Below the pieces are notes generated by a model, which saw only the letters and a program-made list of their open reading frames with translations, ran no database searches and was not told the origin of the DNA. This document shows positions 1 to 7,316 of a DNA stretch of 27,286 nt, one piece after another (position 1 is the stretch's first letter; the number at the start of each line of letters is the position of its first letter). The DNA lies in contig NZ_JAQIVI010000120.1 in assembly GCF_028618695.1 (NCBI RefSeq), forward strand, positions 1 through 27,286. Direction: 5' to 3'. This DNA is from Natrinema soli. Its GTDB lineage: Archaea; Halobacteriota; Halobacteria; Halobacteriales; Natrialbaceae. The translations under genes were made by a program, and so were the position numbers.

Positions 1-22
1 ACACAGCGACCGCACCAGTCAC

Positions 23-175
23 TCAACAAACAACCGCCAGCGGAGGTGCTAAACTAGACAGTGCCTCAGTATCGCAGTCATACCACATAGCGAGAAGTTG
101 TATATCCTTCTGAGCATAATCGTAGTTGCGCTCAAGAACCCTCGCATCCAGTGGATCGGCTTTAAACGGACTCAT
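23..175 (-). CDS. Small hypothetical protein (50 aa)
   Basis: The minus-strand ORF from ATG at 175 encodes 50 residues, beginning MSPFKADPLD and ending PLAVVC. I do not recognise it. The main support is a TATA-like box on the same strand at about 200-207 (rc TTTTATGG), 25-32 bases before the ATG. That spacing recurs before most genes of this window. The composition (acidic, few rare residues) fits a haloarchaeal protein. There is no domain, signal peptide or membrane segment. It could still be a chance ORF. Confidence 0.4.
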   Translation of the reverse strand: MSPFKADPLDARVLERNYDYAQKDIQLLAMWYDCDTEALSSLAPPLAVVC

Positions 176-452
176 TAGCGATTAGTTTGGTATCATGTGC
201 CATAAAACATAGGTATTACAGCGTAAGTGAGTCTAGTAAACTGTCTTCTCCTGCATCCTGAACAGAGATTGGCGTTCCGTTCAGTCCTCAAGTGTAGTGG
301 CTGTATAGTTCTCCTATATTCCGTGAAAAGAACGTCATACGGATCATTCTATAACCCCTCTCAATCAAGGATAGTGTCGAGGTGGTAAACCTCTCTATGA
401 CGGTCTGTGGGACAAGGGAAGACGTTTTTTCGTCGGGCCACTACACACGGCC

Positions 453-1436
453 ATGCCTTTTGGGACGAGCTGGCAGACACTCTTGGATGAATGCGATGCT
501 CTTGGAGAGGACGCTACACTTACAACACCGCTCACTGAGAAGCAGTTTCGTATTACCAGTGCTCAAGAGTCTCGTATCGTGATCAAGTTCGCCGATACCG
601 GCGACTCGCAGCCGTTGCAACGTGACCAATTCGAGACCTTAGCCGGCCGAATCAACGACTCTGGGGGCACATTCGACCTCCAACGGCTCCCCCTGGACGC
701 GGAACCGTACGCGGCAGTGCTGAATCTTCACCCTCGGTATGAGTACAACGACCGGGCGGGGACGCTCACTGAGACCGACGAGCCAACAACCTCGCAACTC
801 ATCACGGGTGTCTCTCCCTCCCCTGACGAGCAGGATCAAGACCGGACGGAACCGGATCTTGACGTCTACGCCGATATGCTGCTCTTGATCGACGCTCTCG
901 AGCGGCATAATCCAGCGGTACTCGACGAGTGGGAGACGCCAGTGCTCATCAATCTCTATACACTACTCTCGGATGTCCAACGGAATGCGGGCGACCTTCG
1001 AACAGAGGTCCGTGAAGTTCTTCTTGACCGGCTTCACCACGATAAGCCAGTATACGGCCAGTATGGGTCGGTCCAACGCACGACTCGACGCAACCGCTCG
1101 CTCAAAGCCGATGAGGAGGTGCTCCGTGTGTTCGAAGGCGCCGGCATCCCTCGCGAGCGGCTCATGTCCATTGATCGCGAGAAGGTTGATGAGGCGCTCG
1201 AGGTGACTGAACACTCAGAGTCGGCGGTGTATGAGATCGACGAACGCGAATACGTCCGCAAAGCTGAGGTTGACGAGGAAAGCAAGGAAAGCCGTCTCCA
1301 AGGATTGAAAGACCAACTGGCGTTGAGTGACGATCCAGAAGCCGAGGAGTTGCGTCAGGAAGTTGGGGAACTAGAACAGCGGATTGAGGACTTGACGGAG
1401 TTCAATCCTGGGACGTCAGTCGGAACGAGATCGTAA
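453..1436 (+). CDS. Acidic hypothetical protein with C-terminal coiled coil
   Basis: A soluble protein of 327 residues with no recognised domain and no signal or membrane segment. Residues 1-110 look like a folded domain, including an LHPRYE stretch. An acidic linker follows (about 118-135, rich in D, E, P and S), then a helical part and a very charged C-terminal segment (about 265-315) with heptad-like leucines in Q, E and R repeats, read as a coiled coil. A T-rich TATA-like box at 424-431 lies 22-29 bases before the ATG and supports this start. Similar proteins of unknown role are, from memory, common in haloarchaea. No function is assigned. Confidence 0.8.
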   Translation: MPFGTSWQTLLDECDALGEDATLTTPLTEKQFRITSAQESRIVIKFADTGDSQPLQRDQFETLAGRINDSGGTFDLQRLPLDAEPYAAVLNLHPRYEYNDRAGTLTETDEPTTSQLITGVSPSPDEQDQDRTEPDLDVYADMLLLIDALERHNPAVLDEWETPVLINLYTLLSDVQRNAGDLRTEVREVLLDRLHHDKPVYGQYGSVQRTTRRNRSLKADEEVLRVFEGAGIPRERLMSIDREKVDEALEVTEHSESAVYEIDEREYVRKAEVDEESKESRLQGLKDQLALSDDPEAEELRQEVGELEQRIEDLTEFNPGTSVGTRS

Positions 1437-1545
1437 TCTCCTTGCACGACTTCGACGATACTGCGCTCATACGATGCTCGCAGGAACTTCAGAGAACGAT
1501 CTGTTCTGAGTGTATACTTATGATTCGCCGATCCATCCTCGTCGT

Positions 1546-1947
1546 ATGGATCCAAAAATCTCGCTCGTGACGCTCGGTGTAGAAAGCATCGATGAGTCTA
1601 TTCGATTTTATCGCGACGGACTGGAATTTCCGATGCAGGACCGTGATGAGGACAGTGACGTGGCCTTCTTCACACTTGAAGGAACGTGGCTCTCGCTCTA
1701 TCCCAGAACCCTTCTCGCTGAGGATGCCACCGTGCCCGCCGGCAAGAACGACTTCTCGGGAGTTACTTTGGCCCACAATGTGACGAGCAAGGATAAAGTC
1801 GAGACGATACTCGACGAAGCAGAGGATGCCGGCGGCCGTATTGTCAAACCAGCTCAGGAGGTCTTCTGGGGCGGATATTCCGGGTACTTTGCCGATCCCG
1901 ACGATCATCTTTGGGAGGTAGCGTATCCAGACCTCACTGAGGAGTAG
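1546..1947 (+). CDS. VOC (glyoxalase/bleomycin-resistance fold) family protein
   Basis: A protein of 133 residues with the pattern of a small vicinal-oxygen-chelate protein. It has an N-terminal strand (DPKISLVTLGV) followed by SIDESIRFYRDGLEF, and ends GGYSGYFADPDDHLWEVAY, the usual end of a second beta-alpha-beta-beta-beta module with its metal-ligand glutamate. Substrate specificity cannot be read from sequence; members include glyoxalase I, dioxygenases and antibiotic-binding proteins. The ATG at 1546 is preferred over an in-frame GTG at 1510, because the TATA-like box TATACTTA at 1513-1520 lies 26-33 bases upstream of it and would fall inside the longer version. It is monocistronic. Confidence 0.88.
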   Translation: MDPKISLVTLGVESIDESIRFYRDGLEFPMQDRDEDSDVAFFTLEGTWLSLYPRTLLAEDATVPAGKNDFSGVTLAHNVTSKDKVETILDEAEDAGGRIVKPAQEVFWGGYSGYFADPDDHLWEVAYPDLTEE

Positions 1948-2120
1948 GGTTCTCTCTTGGTCGTATGATGGAGAACCCGGAGCGTTCAATTCGCAGACAC
2001 ACTGAGCAGCTGATATGGTCTCTACTGGCTGAGAGCAATTTGAGCCCCGAGTAGGCACAGTGTGTCAATAGTCCGCTATTGTTAGACCAGACTTATCTTT
2101 CAACGTCTGATATGTGTCGT

Positions 2121-2681
2121 ATGAGACGACGTAGCTACCTTGCCGGCCTTGGTGTGACTACGGCAACCGCCCTTGCTGGCTGTGCCTCAGATACCAACAG
2201 TGGAAACGGGAATGACGTGAGCCTTCCAGAACAACCCTCTATCACAGCTGAAGATACCAACCCTGACAGTGCATCAACTACCCTCGAGATACGATGGAAC
2301 GCTACTGCGTTCGATACCTACAAAATCGATTCCGATACCGAGCAGTATTACGATTCACCAGACGGGGAGCAACAGTTGATCGTGCAGGTCGAGATAACGA
2401 ACACGGGAGAGGAAACAACGGGCTTTGTTCCCGGTGAAATGCAAGTGCTGGCCGATGGAACTGAAGCAGAATGGGCCGTTCTCGTGGACGGAAGTAGGTT
2501 AGATGTCGATCTCGAGCCGGGAGAGAGCGTCAACGATTGGATGGCCTTCACAATCCCGGAGGATACGAATGAGGTCGTGATAACAATCCGAGATTATTCT
2601 GTCATCGAGCATGCGGCTGAGTTCACTCATGACGAGAGTATGGAGGTCGACGTTATCCCCTACTCCTCTTCGATCTCTTAG
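2121..2681 (+). CDS. Tat-exported lipoprotein with Ig-like (DUF4352-like) domain
   Basis: A 186-residue secreted lipoprotein. The N-terminus MRRRSYLAGLG is a twin-arginine signal, followed by a short hydrophobic core and the lipobox LAGC, so the mature protein should begin at the cysteine and be anchored outside the membrane. A Ser/Thr/Asn/Asp-rich linker follows. The rest (about 60-175) is all-beta, with LIVQVEITNTGEETTGF and LEPGESVNDWMAFTIPE, resembling DUF4352/telokin-like domains (family resemblance inferred). A TATA-like box at 2092-2099 lies 22-29 bases before ATG 2121, which favours this start over ATG 2112 or TTG 2079. Ligand unknown. Confidence 0.85.
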   Translation: MRRRSYLAGLGVTTATALAGCASDTNSGNGNDVSLPEQPSITAEDTNPDSASTTLEIRWNATAFDTYKIDSDTEQYYDSPDGEQQLIVQVEITNTGEETTGFVPGEMQVLADGTEAEWAVLVDGSRLDVDLEPGESVNDWMAFTIPEDTNEVVITIRDYSVIEHAAEFTHDESMEVDVIPYSSSIS

Positions 2682-2690
2682 CGAAATCGG

Positions 2691-2993
2691 TCACTCGCTC
2701 TTTGAGGTCGCTTCCTGGAAGTACGCGATCAACTCGTGCTCACTGAACCGATCCGTCTCGCAGCACATCGACTTGTAGTCGAGTTTGGTCAGGATGTACT
2801 GCCGCCGATCCCACTCCTCGGTAATCTCGAATTCCCCGTCACGGCCGTATGAGTACTCGTACGCGTCGAAATTGTAGACGTGCTCCTTCACAACCCAGTA
2901 CGTTCCTTCCATTGACTGGAAGTAGTCGTCGACGTCGAACTTGAACTCCTGTAACAGCTGCTGGGAAGGTTGTGCGTCACTCACTGGAATCAC
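2691..2993 (-). CDS. Hypothetical protein (100 aa)
   Basis: A soluble acidic protein of 100 residues, rich in Tyr, Phe and Trp, from GTG at 2993; a second in-frame GTG is nine bases in. I recognise no family. The start is uncertain. The frame stays open upstream for some codons, and the DNA just before the start (3008-3061) holds the 3' end of another gene on the opposite strand, so the N-terminus may have been cut by rearrangement. It is convergent with the lipoprotein gene, only nine bases away. Composition suggests a real protein, possibly truncated. Confidence 0.6.
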   Translation of the reverse strand: MIPVSDAQPSQQLLQEFKFDVDDYFQSMEGTYWVVKEHVYNFDAYEYSYGRDGEFEITEEWDRRQYILTKLDYKSMCCETDRFSEHELIAYFQEATSKSE

Positions 2994-3007
2994 CTTGGCT
3001 CTGTTCT

Positions 3008-3061
3008 CCTGAAACGACGGAGTACTACCACGAGGACGAGATCGCCCGAATCGGCCTGTAA
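3008..3061 (+). pseudogene. 3' remnant of a small-protein gene, paralogue of 13191-13361
   Basis: The last 17 codons plus stop read PETTEYYHEDEIARIGL. The same C-terminus (PETTEYYREDEIARIEI) ends the small ORF at 13191-13361. Most DNA differences between the two fall in third codon positions (CCT/CCC, GAA/GAG, GAC/GAT, GCC/GCT, CGA/CGG), showing that both were once translated. Upstream of 3008 the similarity stops, so only the tail survives here. Confidence 0.55.
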
Positions 3062-3088
3062 TCCTCTACCGGCTTTCGAGTAGTGTGC

Positions 3089-3126
3089 CCTGTAAGCGGG
3101 TGTTAGTCTGCTTACAGGCTGTAAAC
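3089..3126. promoter_or_regulatory. Inverted repeat with a third half-site before the serine recombinase
   Basis: CCTGTAAGC (3089-3097) and GCTTACAGG (3110-3118) are a perfect 9-base inverted repeat with a 12-base spacer. It is followed at once by a partial direct copy, CTGTAAAC (3119-3126). The set lies about 50 bases before the recombinase start at 3177. It could be an operator or part of a recombination (res-like) site for the adjacent enzyme; neither is shown. Confidence 0.5.
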
Positions 3127-3176
3127 AAGTCCCGTTCTTTAAGTGACCTTCACGAGCGACATACGGTGAAAACAAG

Positions 3177-3920
3177 ATGTCCTACGCAACCTACATTCGA
3201 GCGAGTACCGATGAACAGACAGACGCCCACCAACGGGAGAGTATCGACGAGTGGCTTCGCGAGCATGACGCCGACCTTGAGGACGTCGATCGCTACGCCG
3301 ACCTCGGAGAGTCCGGAGCGAGTGACGATCGCGAGCAGTTCACCGAGCTGCTCGAGGCGCTCGAGGCTGGCGACTACACGCACGTCGTGTGTTGGGAGAT
3401 TAGTCGACTCTCTCGAAAGGGCGCGACACTGCAGGAGTTTTTTGACCTCTGCGAGGACACCGAGACGACCGTCGTGATCACGGACGGCGCTGTCGAGAAG
3501 GTCACTCCCGACGGCACCGGCCGGTTCGTTGCTGATATCATCGGGATGGTCTACCAACAGGAACGCCGGACGCTCATCCGGTGCATAGAGGCCGGACAGC
3601 GTCGTGCACAATGCGAAGGGAAATGGTTGGGACAAGTCCCTGCAGGCTTCAAGCGCGACGGTGACGGCTATCTGCAGCCGATTATTGACCCAGATCACGA
3701 CGCTGGCGAGACGGGCTATCTTGAAATTCGAGACGCACTCAAGCGGATCGACGATCGTGAATCGTACCGATCTGTCGCTGAAGGCCTACCGATCGCACGT
3801 CAGTCTCTCTCAAATATCGATCAAGACGACGAGCGTCGTCAGTGGTATCTTGAGGCTGAAGCGAGTGACGACGCTGTTCACGATGCACTCGAGACTGTCA
3901 GATCGGAACCGGCCGACTAA
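3177..3920 (+). CDS. Serine recombinase (resolvase/invertase family)
   Basis: A site-specific DNA recombinase of 247 residues. The N-terminal catalytic domain (about 1-140) begins YIRASTDEQ, with the nucleophile Ser10 next to Arg8. It continues with DDREQFTELL (about 50-59) and WEISRLSRKG (73-82), which carries the conserved arginines of the family. A basic helix follows (RRTLIRCIEAGQRRA), then a C-terminal part (about 150-247) that is probably the DNA-binding region. The protein has the size of a small resolvase and lacks the long zinc-ribbon tail of large serine integrases. A TTCTTTAA box lies near 3135-3142, and the inverted repeat at 3089-3126 may be its site. It may resolve or invert a plasmid or element. 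No partner transposase is seen. Confidence 0.88.
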   Translation: MSYATYIRASTDEQTDAHQRESIDEWLREHDADLEDVDRYADLGESGASDDREQFTELLEALEAGDYTHVVCWEISRLSRKGATLQEFFDLCEDTETTVVITDGAVEKVTPDGTGRFVADIIGMVYQQERRTLIRCIEAGQRRAQCEGKWLGQVPAGFKRDGDGYLQPIIDPDHDAGETGYLEIRDALKRIDDRESYRSVAEGLPIARQSLSNIDQDDERRQWYLEAEASDDAVHDALETVRSEPAD

Positions 3921-4004
3921 TGCCGAGCAGCACGATCTATCGATCGGCCTGAACCGACACCTGCCGATCCTATACTTTATTCGTTTCTGTTGGAATAGGA
4001 AGAG

Positions 4005-4205
4005 ATGATGAGAGGGACACTTTTTGGCCGAAATAGAGCTGAATGGTTCTTGGTTTTAGAAGCGATGTATGACCTGCAGATCACATTAAATCCCGATAAT
4101 TTATTTGGTGATGATCAATACACTAATGCTGAATTCATAGATCAAGCTCCGGAAGAGGACGAAGAAACCGGGACGCTTGACGGGTTGCTCGAAACGCTCG
4201 ACTAA
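4005..4205 (+). CDS. Small acidic hypothetical protein (66 aa)
   Basis: A short protein beginning MMRGTLFGRNRAEWF, with a hydrophobic helix near the N-terminus (LVLEAMYDLQ) and a very acidic tail (about 45-66). Family not recognised. TATACTTTAT at 3971-3980 is a good box 25-34 bases upstream, so either of the paired ATG codons at 4005 and 4008 could be used. Its stop overlaps the stop of the convergent regulator by three bases, leaving no room for separate terminators. The coding sequence is AT-richer than its neighbours in the first half. Confidence 0.65.
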   Translation: MMRGTLFGRNRAEWFLVLEAMYDLQITLNPDNLFGDDQYTNAEFIDQAPEEDEETGTLDGLLETLD

Positions 4206-4657
4206 CGCTCCCGCTGTTCCAACTCCTTCTCCACTTCTTCGCTGATGATCGTCCGGAGGTCATCACCGAGTCCGCGACGGACGACGTCTTTCAGAGTCTC
4301 GAGTTCGTCCTCAAGGCTACTCACATGGTTCTCGAGTCGCTCTATATCATCATACGTCGGGAACGAGCGCCAATGGCTCGAGTCCAGGAACTCCTGACCA
4401 AGCGAGGTAATGGAATAGACGTTCGCCGGGATCGTTCCTTCCCCATCGATCTCTCCGACGACCTCCACTAGCCCAAGATCAACGAGTGTCTGCATGTGGT
4501 AGCTCATACTCCCCGACGGGATCCCTGCTTCACGGCGGAGCTCCGTCGTCGAACGTTCGTCACTATCCGATCGACTCAGAGCCGTGAGCAACGCTCCACG
4601 ATCCTCAGTGATCTGCTCAGAAATCTCGTCGAATTTGCCCGAACTCTCGGAACTCAT
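4202..4657 (-). CDS. Winged-helix transcriptional regulator (ArsR/MarR-like)
   Basis: A cytoplasmic DNA-binding protein of 151 residues. Residues about 18-90 form a winged helix: ALLTALSRSD, the recognition region TTELRREAGIPSGSMSYHM, then LVDLGLVEVVGEI and a wing. Residues about 105-150 (ERLENHVSSLEDELETLKD onward) are a coiled coil, probably a dimerisation helix. This layout is common in haloarchaeal regulators that sense small ligands or stress. No metal-binding cysteines are present, so it is not a metal-sensing ArsR in the strict sense. A box at 4673-4682 (rc TTATCTATA) is 16-25 bases from the ATG. The regulated gene is not evident. Confidence 0.85.
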   Translation of the reverse strand: MSSESSGKFDEISEQITEDRGALLTALSRSDSDERSTTELRREAGIPSGSMSYHMQTLVDLGLVEVVGEIDGEGTIPANVYSITSLGQEFLDSSHWRSFPTYDDIERLENHVSSLEDELETLKDVVRRGLGDDLRTIISEEVEKELEQRER

Positions 4658-4794
4658 ACATTGACCACACCCTATAGATAATTTCCATCTACTTAGTGAT
4701 TATCCCGATATTATCCAGCTCCCCCAGAAACGCCGACCAATAAGGAACCAGTCAAACCACAGGGGCCTCAAGCCAGCCGGGCAAAGAATCATAG
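4658..4794. other. Intergenic, promoter of the winged-helix gene
   Basis: AT-rich DNA. It carries the leftward TATA-like box at 4673-4682. Nothing else is supported. Confidence 0.5.
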
Positions 4795-5165
4795 ATATAT
4801 CAGTATCTAGAGCAATTCGGCGAGAGGGTTAGCCAAGCAGCAGAATCCGACACGAGTGGAACTAATCATGTCACGACCACAGCAGAGGAGGGCACCCAAA
4901 TAGATCTCAATAGAGAGGGAGGACGAGATGACGTGACCAGGGACACCCCAGCGGGCGCACAGAGTCAGAGGAAACTCGAGTGGGTTAGCAGTGGAACAGT
5001 CCACCAGAGATCGATGGCGAGGAAGACAGCCAGAATGAGAACGGAGGACAGTCCAGTAATGCAACCAGCGAGTTCAGAAAAGCCGACGACAGTCCTCTTC
5101 TGTCAGAACAGGCCGACAAGGTCTTGTTGAAATTCCATTCTTCAGATGTGATTTGCCTGAAATAG
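4795..5165 (+). pseudogene. Possible decayed gene for a hydrophilic protein
   Basis: A plus-strand frame is open from 4795 to 5130 without a convincing start codon. It gives a very hydrophilic, Ser/Thr/Glu/Asp-rich sequence (for example LEQFGERVSQAAESDTSG). From about 4985 a second frame, ending at 5165, gives equally haloarchaeal-looking residues (PPEIDGEEDSQNENGG, then SEQADKVLLKF). One frameshift would join them into about 120 residues. Composition alone is the evidence, and chance is possible. Confidence 0.25.
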
Positions 5166-5166
5166 G

Positions 5167-5192
5167 TGTTACGTAGAGATGCCTGCGTAACA
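5167..5192. terminator. Stem-loop downstream of the HalOD1 gene
   Basis: TGTTACG (5167-5173) pairs with CGTAACA (5186-5192) across a 12-base loop. It lies just beyond the stop of the leftward gene at 5210. Archaeal terminators mainly need a T-run, which is weak here, so this is tentative. Confidence 0.3.
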
Positions 5193-5209
5193 TGAACCGG
5201 CTTAGAATC

Positions 5210-5479
5210 TTAAACAACTGGAAAAGTAATCTCCAAACCATTTCGATCAACCCGAACCAGATATTTATCGAAAGTGAAAATAACGGTGACAGGACTGTCA
5301 TTAGCTACGAGCTCGTTAAGAGATATAGGATTAATATATTCATATAGGTTTATTGATAGGTCACATGGTTTTTCATTTTCAAAGGCAGATACGCATTCTA
5401 GTACCGCAATACTTGGGTCGATAGTTGACCAATCGTATTCGACACTGGCTGCCTCTCGCCCACTATCACTATCTACCAT
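5210..5479 (-). CDS. Stand-alone HalOD1 output-domain protein
   Basis: A protein of 89 residues whose last half matches the HalOD1 pattern (Halobacterial output domain 1): an aliphatic helix, then LSINLYEYINPISLNELV and the strands VTVIFTFDKYLVRVDRNGLEITF at the C-terminus. In larger proteins this domain follows receiver or sensor domains; haloarchaea also have many single-domain versions of unknown role. The start ATG at 5479 is chosen over 5494 because the box at 5501-5508 (rc TTATAGTA) lies 22-29 bases upstream of it. The gene is unusually AT-rich for a haloarchaeon, suggesting transfer or relaxed composition. Family assignment is by remembered pattern. Confidence 0.7.
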   Translation of the reverse strand: MVDSDSGREAASVEYDWSTIDPSIAVLECVSAFENEKPCDLSINLYEYINPISLNELVANDSPVTVIFTFDKYLVRVDRNGLEITFPVV

Positions 5480-5494
5480 GCCATATGATAGCAT

Positions 5495-5808
5495 GAATCA
5501 TACTATAACATTTTTGTATATCTGTAAGAGATGTTTGACTGCCTGATCTGTACTGAATGATGTGTGATTCATCTGTACTTATCGCTGAGGGTGCCAAACT
5601 TGTCACCAGTTGTGGGTTCCAACAGAGCCGCCGACAAAGACGCAAAGCGTCAGTGTGGGGGTACCAGTCAGCGCTATCGGCATCTGGGGTGCCGACGTGA
5701 GCGACACAGGTCAATTCACCTCACCTTGATGCACTGCTGGGGCGCCAGCAGTACCACGCACGACTAGGCTGCCGGTGTGACAGCAGTATCTGGGTGCTAC
5801 TGTGACCG
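5495..5808. other. Gene-free degenerate stretch
   Basis: No ORF with credible composition or promoter is seen, apart from the promoter of the HalOD1 gene at its left end. From about 5787 the sequence already resembles the start of the second repeat copy (ATCTGGGTGCTAC against ATCTGGGCACCAC near 6765). Confidence 0.5.
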
Positions 5809-5908
5809 CACTAGTTGGGTGCCGTCTTGTGCGAAGCACTGCAGCTCCAGTAACAGCAGATCACGTGGACTCGAGTTCAAGAGTGAACTCGACAACAGTA
5901 GGAGACTG
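5809..5908 (+). repeat. Repeat block A, copy 1
   Basis: This 100-base block begins CACTAGTTGGGTGCC and is about 88-90 percent identical by eye to 6781-6880, with no gaps. Every difference I can see is a transition (G/A or C/T). The two copies are 972 bases apart in the same orientation. Stop codons and lack of codon-position bias argue against current coding. Confidence 0.8.
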
Positions 5909-6012
5909 AGGGTCGCATAGAAGGATCCGCATGACGTTCTTTTCACCCAATCTGGAGAGAACTATCCGTTCACTACACGTGCAAAGTAAACGGACAACTT
6001 GCTTTCTCCTCC

Positions 6013-6022
6013 TTTTATTATA
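6013..6022 (+). promoter_or_regulatory. TATA-like box of the 58-aa membrane protein
   Basis: TTTTATTATA lies 21-30 bases before the ATG at 6043, the usual spacing for a leaderless archaeal transcript. Confidence 0.55.
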
Positions 6023-6042
6023 CTATAAGGAAATAACGAGGT

Positions 6043-6219
6043 ATGGATCGGGCCGTCCGCCGTCGTCTTGATGTACTCATCGCACTTATGACGGGCCTAT
6101 TGGGGATTGTTCTTACAGTTATATACTTTAGCGAACGAGTGGGGATATTCACCCTTATGATCTCATTTTTCGTTGCAGTGGTCATCGGGCTGCTGGCATC
6201 ATGGTATGTAGAAGGATGA
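6043..6219 (+). CDS. Small two-helix membrane protein (58 aa)
   Basis: ATG at 6043 to TGA at 6219 encodes MDRAVRRRLD, then two hydrophobic segments (about residues 11-29 and 35-54) separated by a short polar turn (FSERVG). The basic N-terminus suggests it stays inside the cell, giving a hairpin with both ends cytoplasmic. The TATA-like box at 6013-6022 and strong codon structure make it a real gene although very short. It sits alone between repeat blocks A and B in an otherwise decayed stretch. Function unknown; haloarchaea have many such proteins. Confidence 0.65.
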   Translation: MDRAVRRRLDVLIALMTGLLGIVLTVIYFSERVGIFTLMISFFVAVVIGLLASWYVEG

Positions 6220-6398
6220 TCCGCCTCAGCCACTGACTCTAATTACGAGAGATTTGCCTACTCTCGTTAAATGGTTCACCTTACTGAGAATACCGAAGCG
6301 GTAAGTCCTTCACCTGTACTTACCGTTTGTCGGGGAGTCACAGAGAGGGTATGAGGAACTTTTCTATGACACCTGGAAGGAGACTGTCAATTCTCCGT
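6220..6398. other. Gene-free stretch
   Basis: No credible ORF. The end (from about 6375, AAGGAGACTGTCAATT) resembles the junction between blocks A and B in the second copy (AAGGAACTGCCAATT, near 6873). Confidence 0.35.
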
Positions 6399-6479
6399 TT
6401 CAGTGGGAACTTCCACGAGCGACATAGCACTGCGCCGGCCAACACGAAACAGAGGGGACTGTCAACCCTAGCGATCAGC
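6399..6479 (+). repeat. Repeat block B, copy 1
   Basis: This block starts TTCAGTGGGAACTTCCACGA and ends GCGATCAGC. By eye it is about 80 percent identical to 6898-6981, with a few small gaps. A partial third echo, TTGACTGTCAGTCATAGCGA, lies at 6511-6530. No function is evident. Confidence 0.6.
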
Positions 6480-6780
6480 ACGCCCTGGACTCCGGCAGGT
6501 TCCAGCCGAGTTGACTGTCAGTCATAGCGAGCCGTCTATCCGACCGTCTCTCGAGTTGGTGTTTGTTTTCGGATCCGCAAGAAACTCGCGTGGTCGAGTG
6601 GATCTGTACGCTACAAGAGTGCCGCCCCGACACTCTCCCTATTGCTACCTCTACGGACGCATCTACTCCAATCGGACCTACTCCACAGCAACCTACTCCC
6701 TCCGCTGTGGGTAGCAACAGGAATATACGCCAAATATTTAGCACATGCCAGCATCGACGCGCCATCTGGGCACCACCGTG

Positions 6781-6880
6781 CACTAGTTGGGTGCCATCTT
6801 GTGCGAAACACCGCGGTTCCAGTAACAGCAGATCACGTGGGCTCAAGTTCAAGAGTGAACTCGACAGCAGTAAGGAACTG
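6781..6880 (+). repeat. Repeat block A, copy 2
   Basis: Copy of 5809-5908 (see there). It is followed after 17 bases by block B at 6898, so the A-B order is compact here, while in the first copy A and B are about 490 bases apart. Confidence 0.8.
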
Positions 6881-6897
6881 CCAATTGCGAGCACCAG

Positions 6898-6981
6898 TTC
6901 AGTGGGACCATCCACGAGCAACACGGCGCCATGTGCGTCGGCCAATACGTGACAGGCGGACTGTCAGTCCTGGCGACCAGC
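6898..6981 (+). repeat. Repeat block B, copy 2
   Basis: Starts TTCAGTGGGACCATCCACGA and ends GCGACCAGC. It abuts the ribonucleotide reductase fragment, which begins about ten bases later. Confidence 0.6.
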
Positions 6982-6990
6982 GTATCACTG

Positions 6991-7278
6991 AACTCGCTGG
7001 CACTGATAAACGTCGGCGACGACCTCCAGCAGTTCTCCGCGTATTTTGCTATGATCCTCGACGACGACCTCTCCGACATCCACGAGACCGTCAAGAAGGC
7101 AGCTAAACTCTTCCAGTCCGGCGGCGGCGTCGGCTACGGCTTCTGGCAGCTCCGACCCTACGGCGACTCGGTCGACTCAACCGGGGGCATCGCGTCGGGC
7201 CCGATCACTTTCATGCGGACCTACGACCAGCTCTGCGAGATCATCGCGCAGGGCGGGACCCGTCGCGGTGCCCAGATG
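6991..7278 (+). pseudogene. nrdJ: Fragment of class II (B12-dependent) ribonucleotide reductase
   Basis: Ninety-six codons match the internal part of NrdJ, which reduces ribonucleotides to deoxyribonucleotides. The order is NSLALINVGDDLQQFSAYF (NSPTLMNAG...QLSACF in the intact enzyme), DDDLSDIHETVKKAAKLFQSGG, GYGFWQLRPYGDSV, STGGIASGPITFMRTYDQ and IAQGGTRRGAQM. The family has several hundred more residues on both sides; all are missing. After GAQM the frame runs into an unrelated stop at 7290. The first redox-active cysteine in SACF is Tyr here (TAT at 7042-7044), so the fragment could not work even if joined. It abuts repeat block B on the left. Confidence 0.88.
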
Positions 7279-7316
7279 GTCACCTCATAGAAATCTTCCT
7301 GAATAACGGCCGATCC

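Noticed and set aside
1489..2058. Leftward open frame of 189 codons across the VOC gene
   Set aside because: It is antisense to a recognised protein with a promoter; composition is unlike haloarchaeal proteins.
6475..6945. Leftward frame of 156 codons through the repeat blocks
   Set aside because: The leucine runs come from repeated CAG/AGC-like triplets; the paralogous repeat copy does not keep the frame as protein and there is no promoter.
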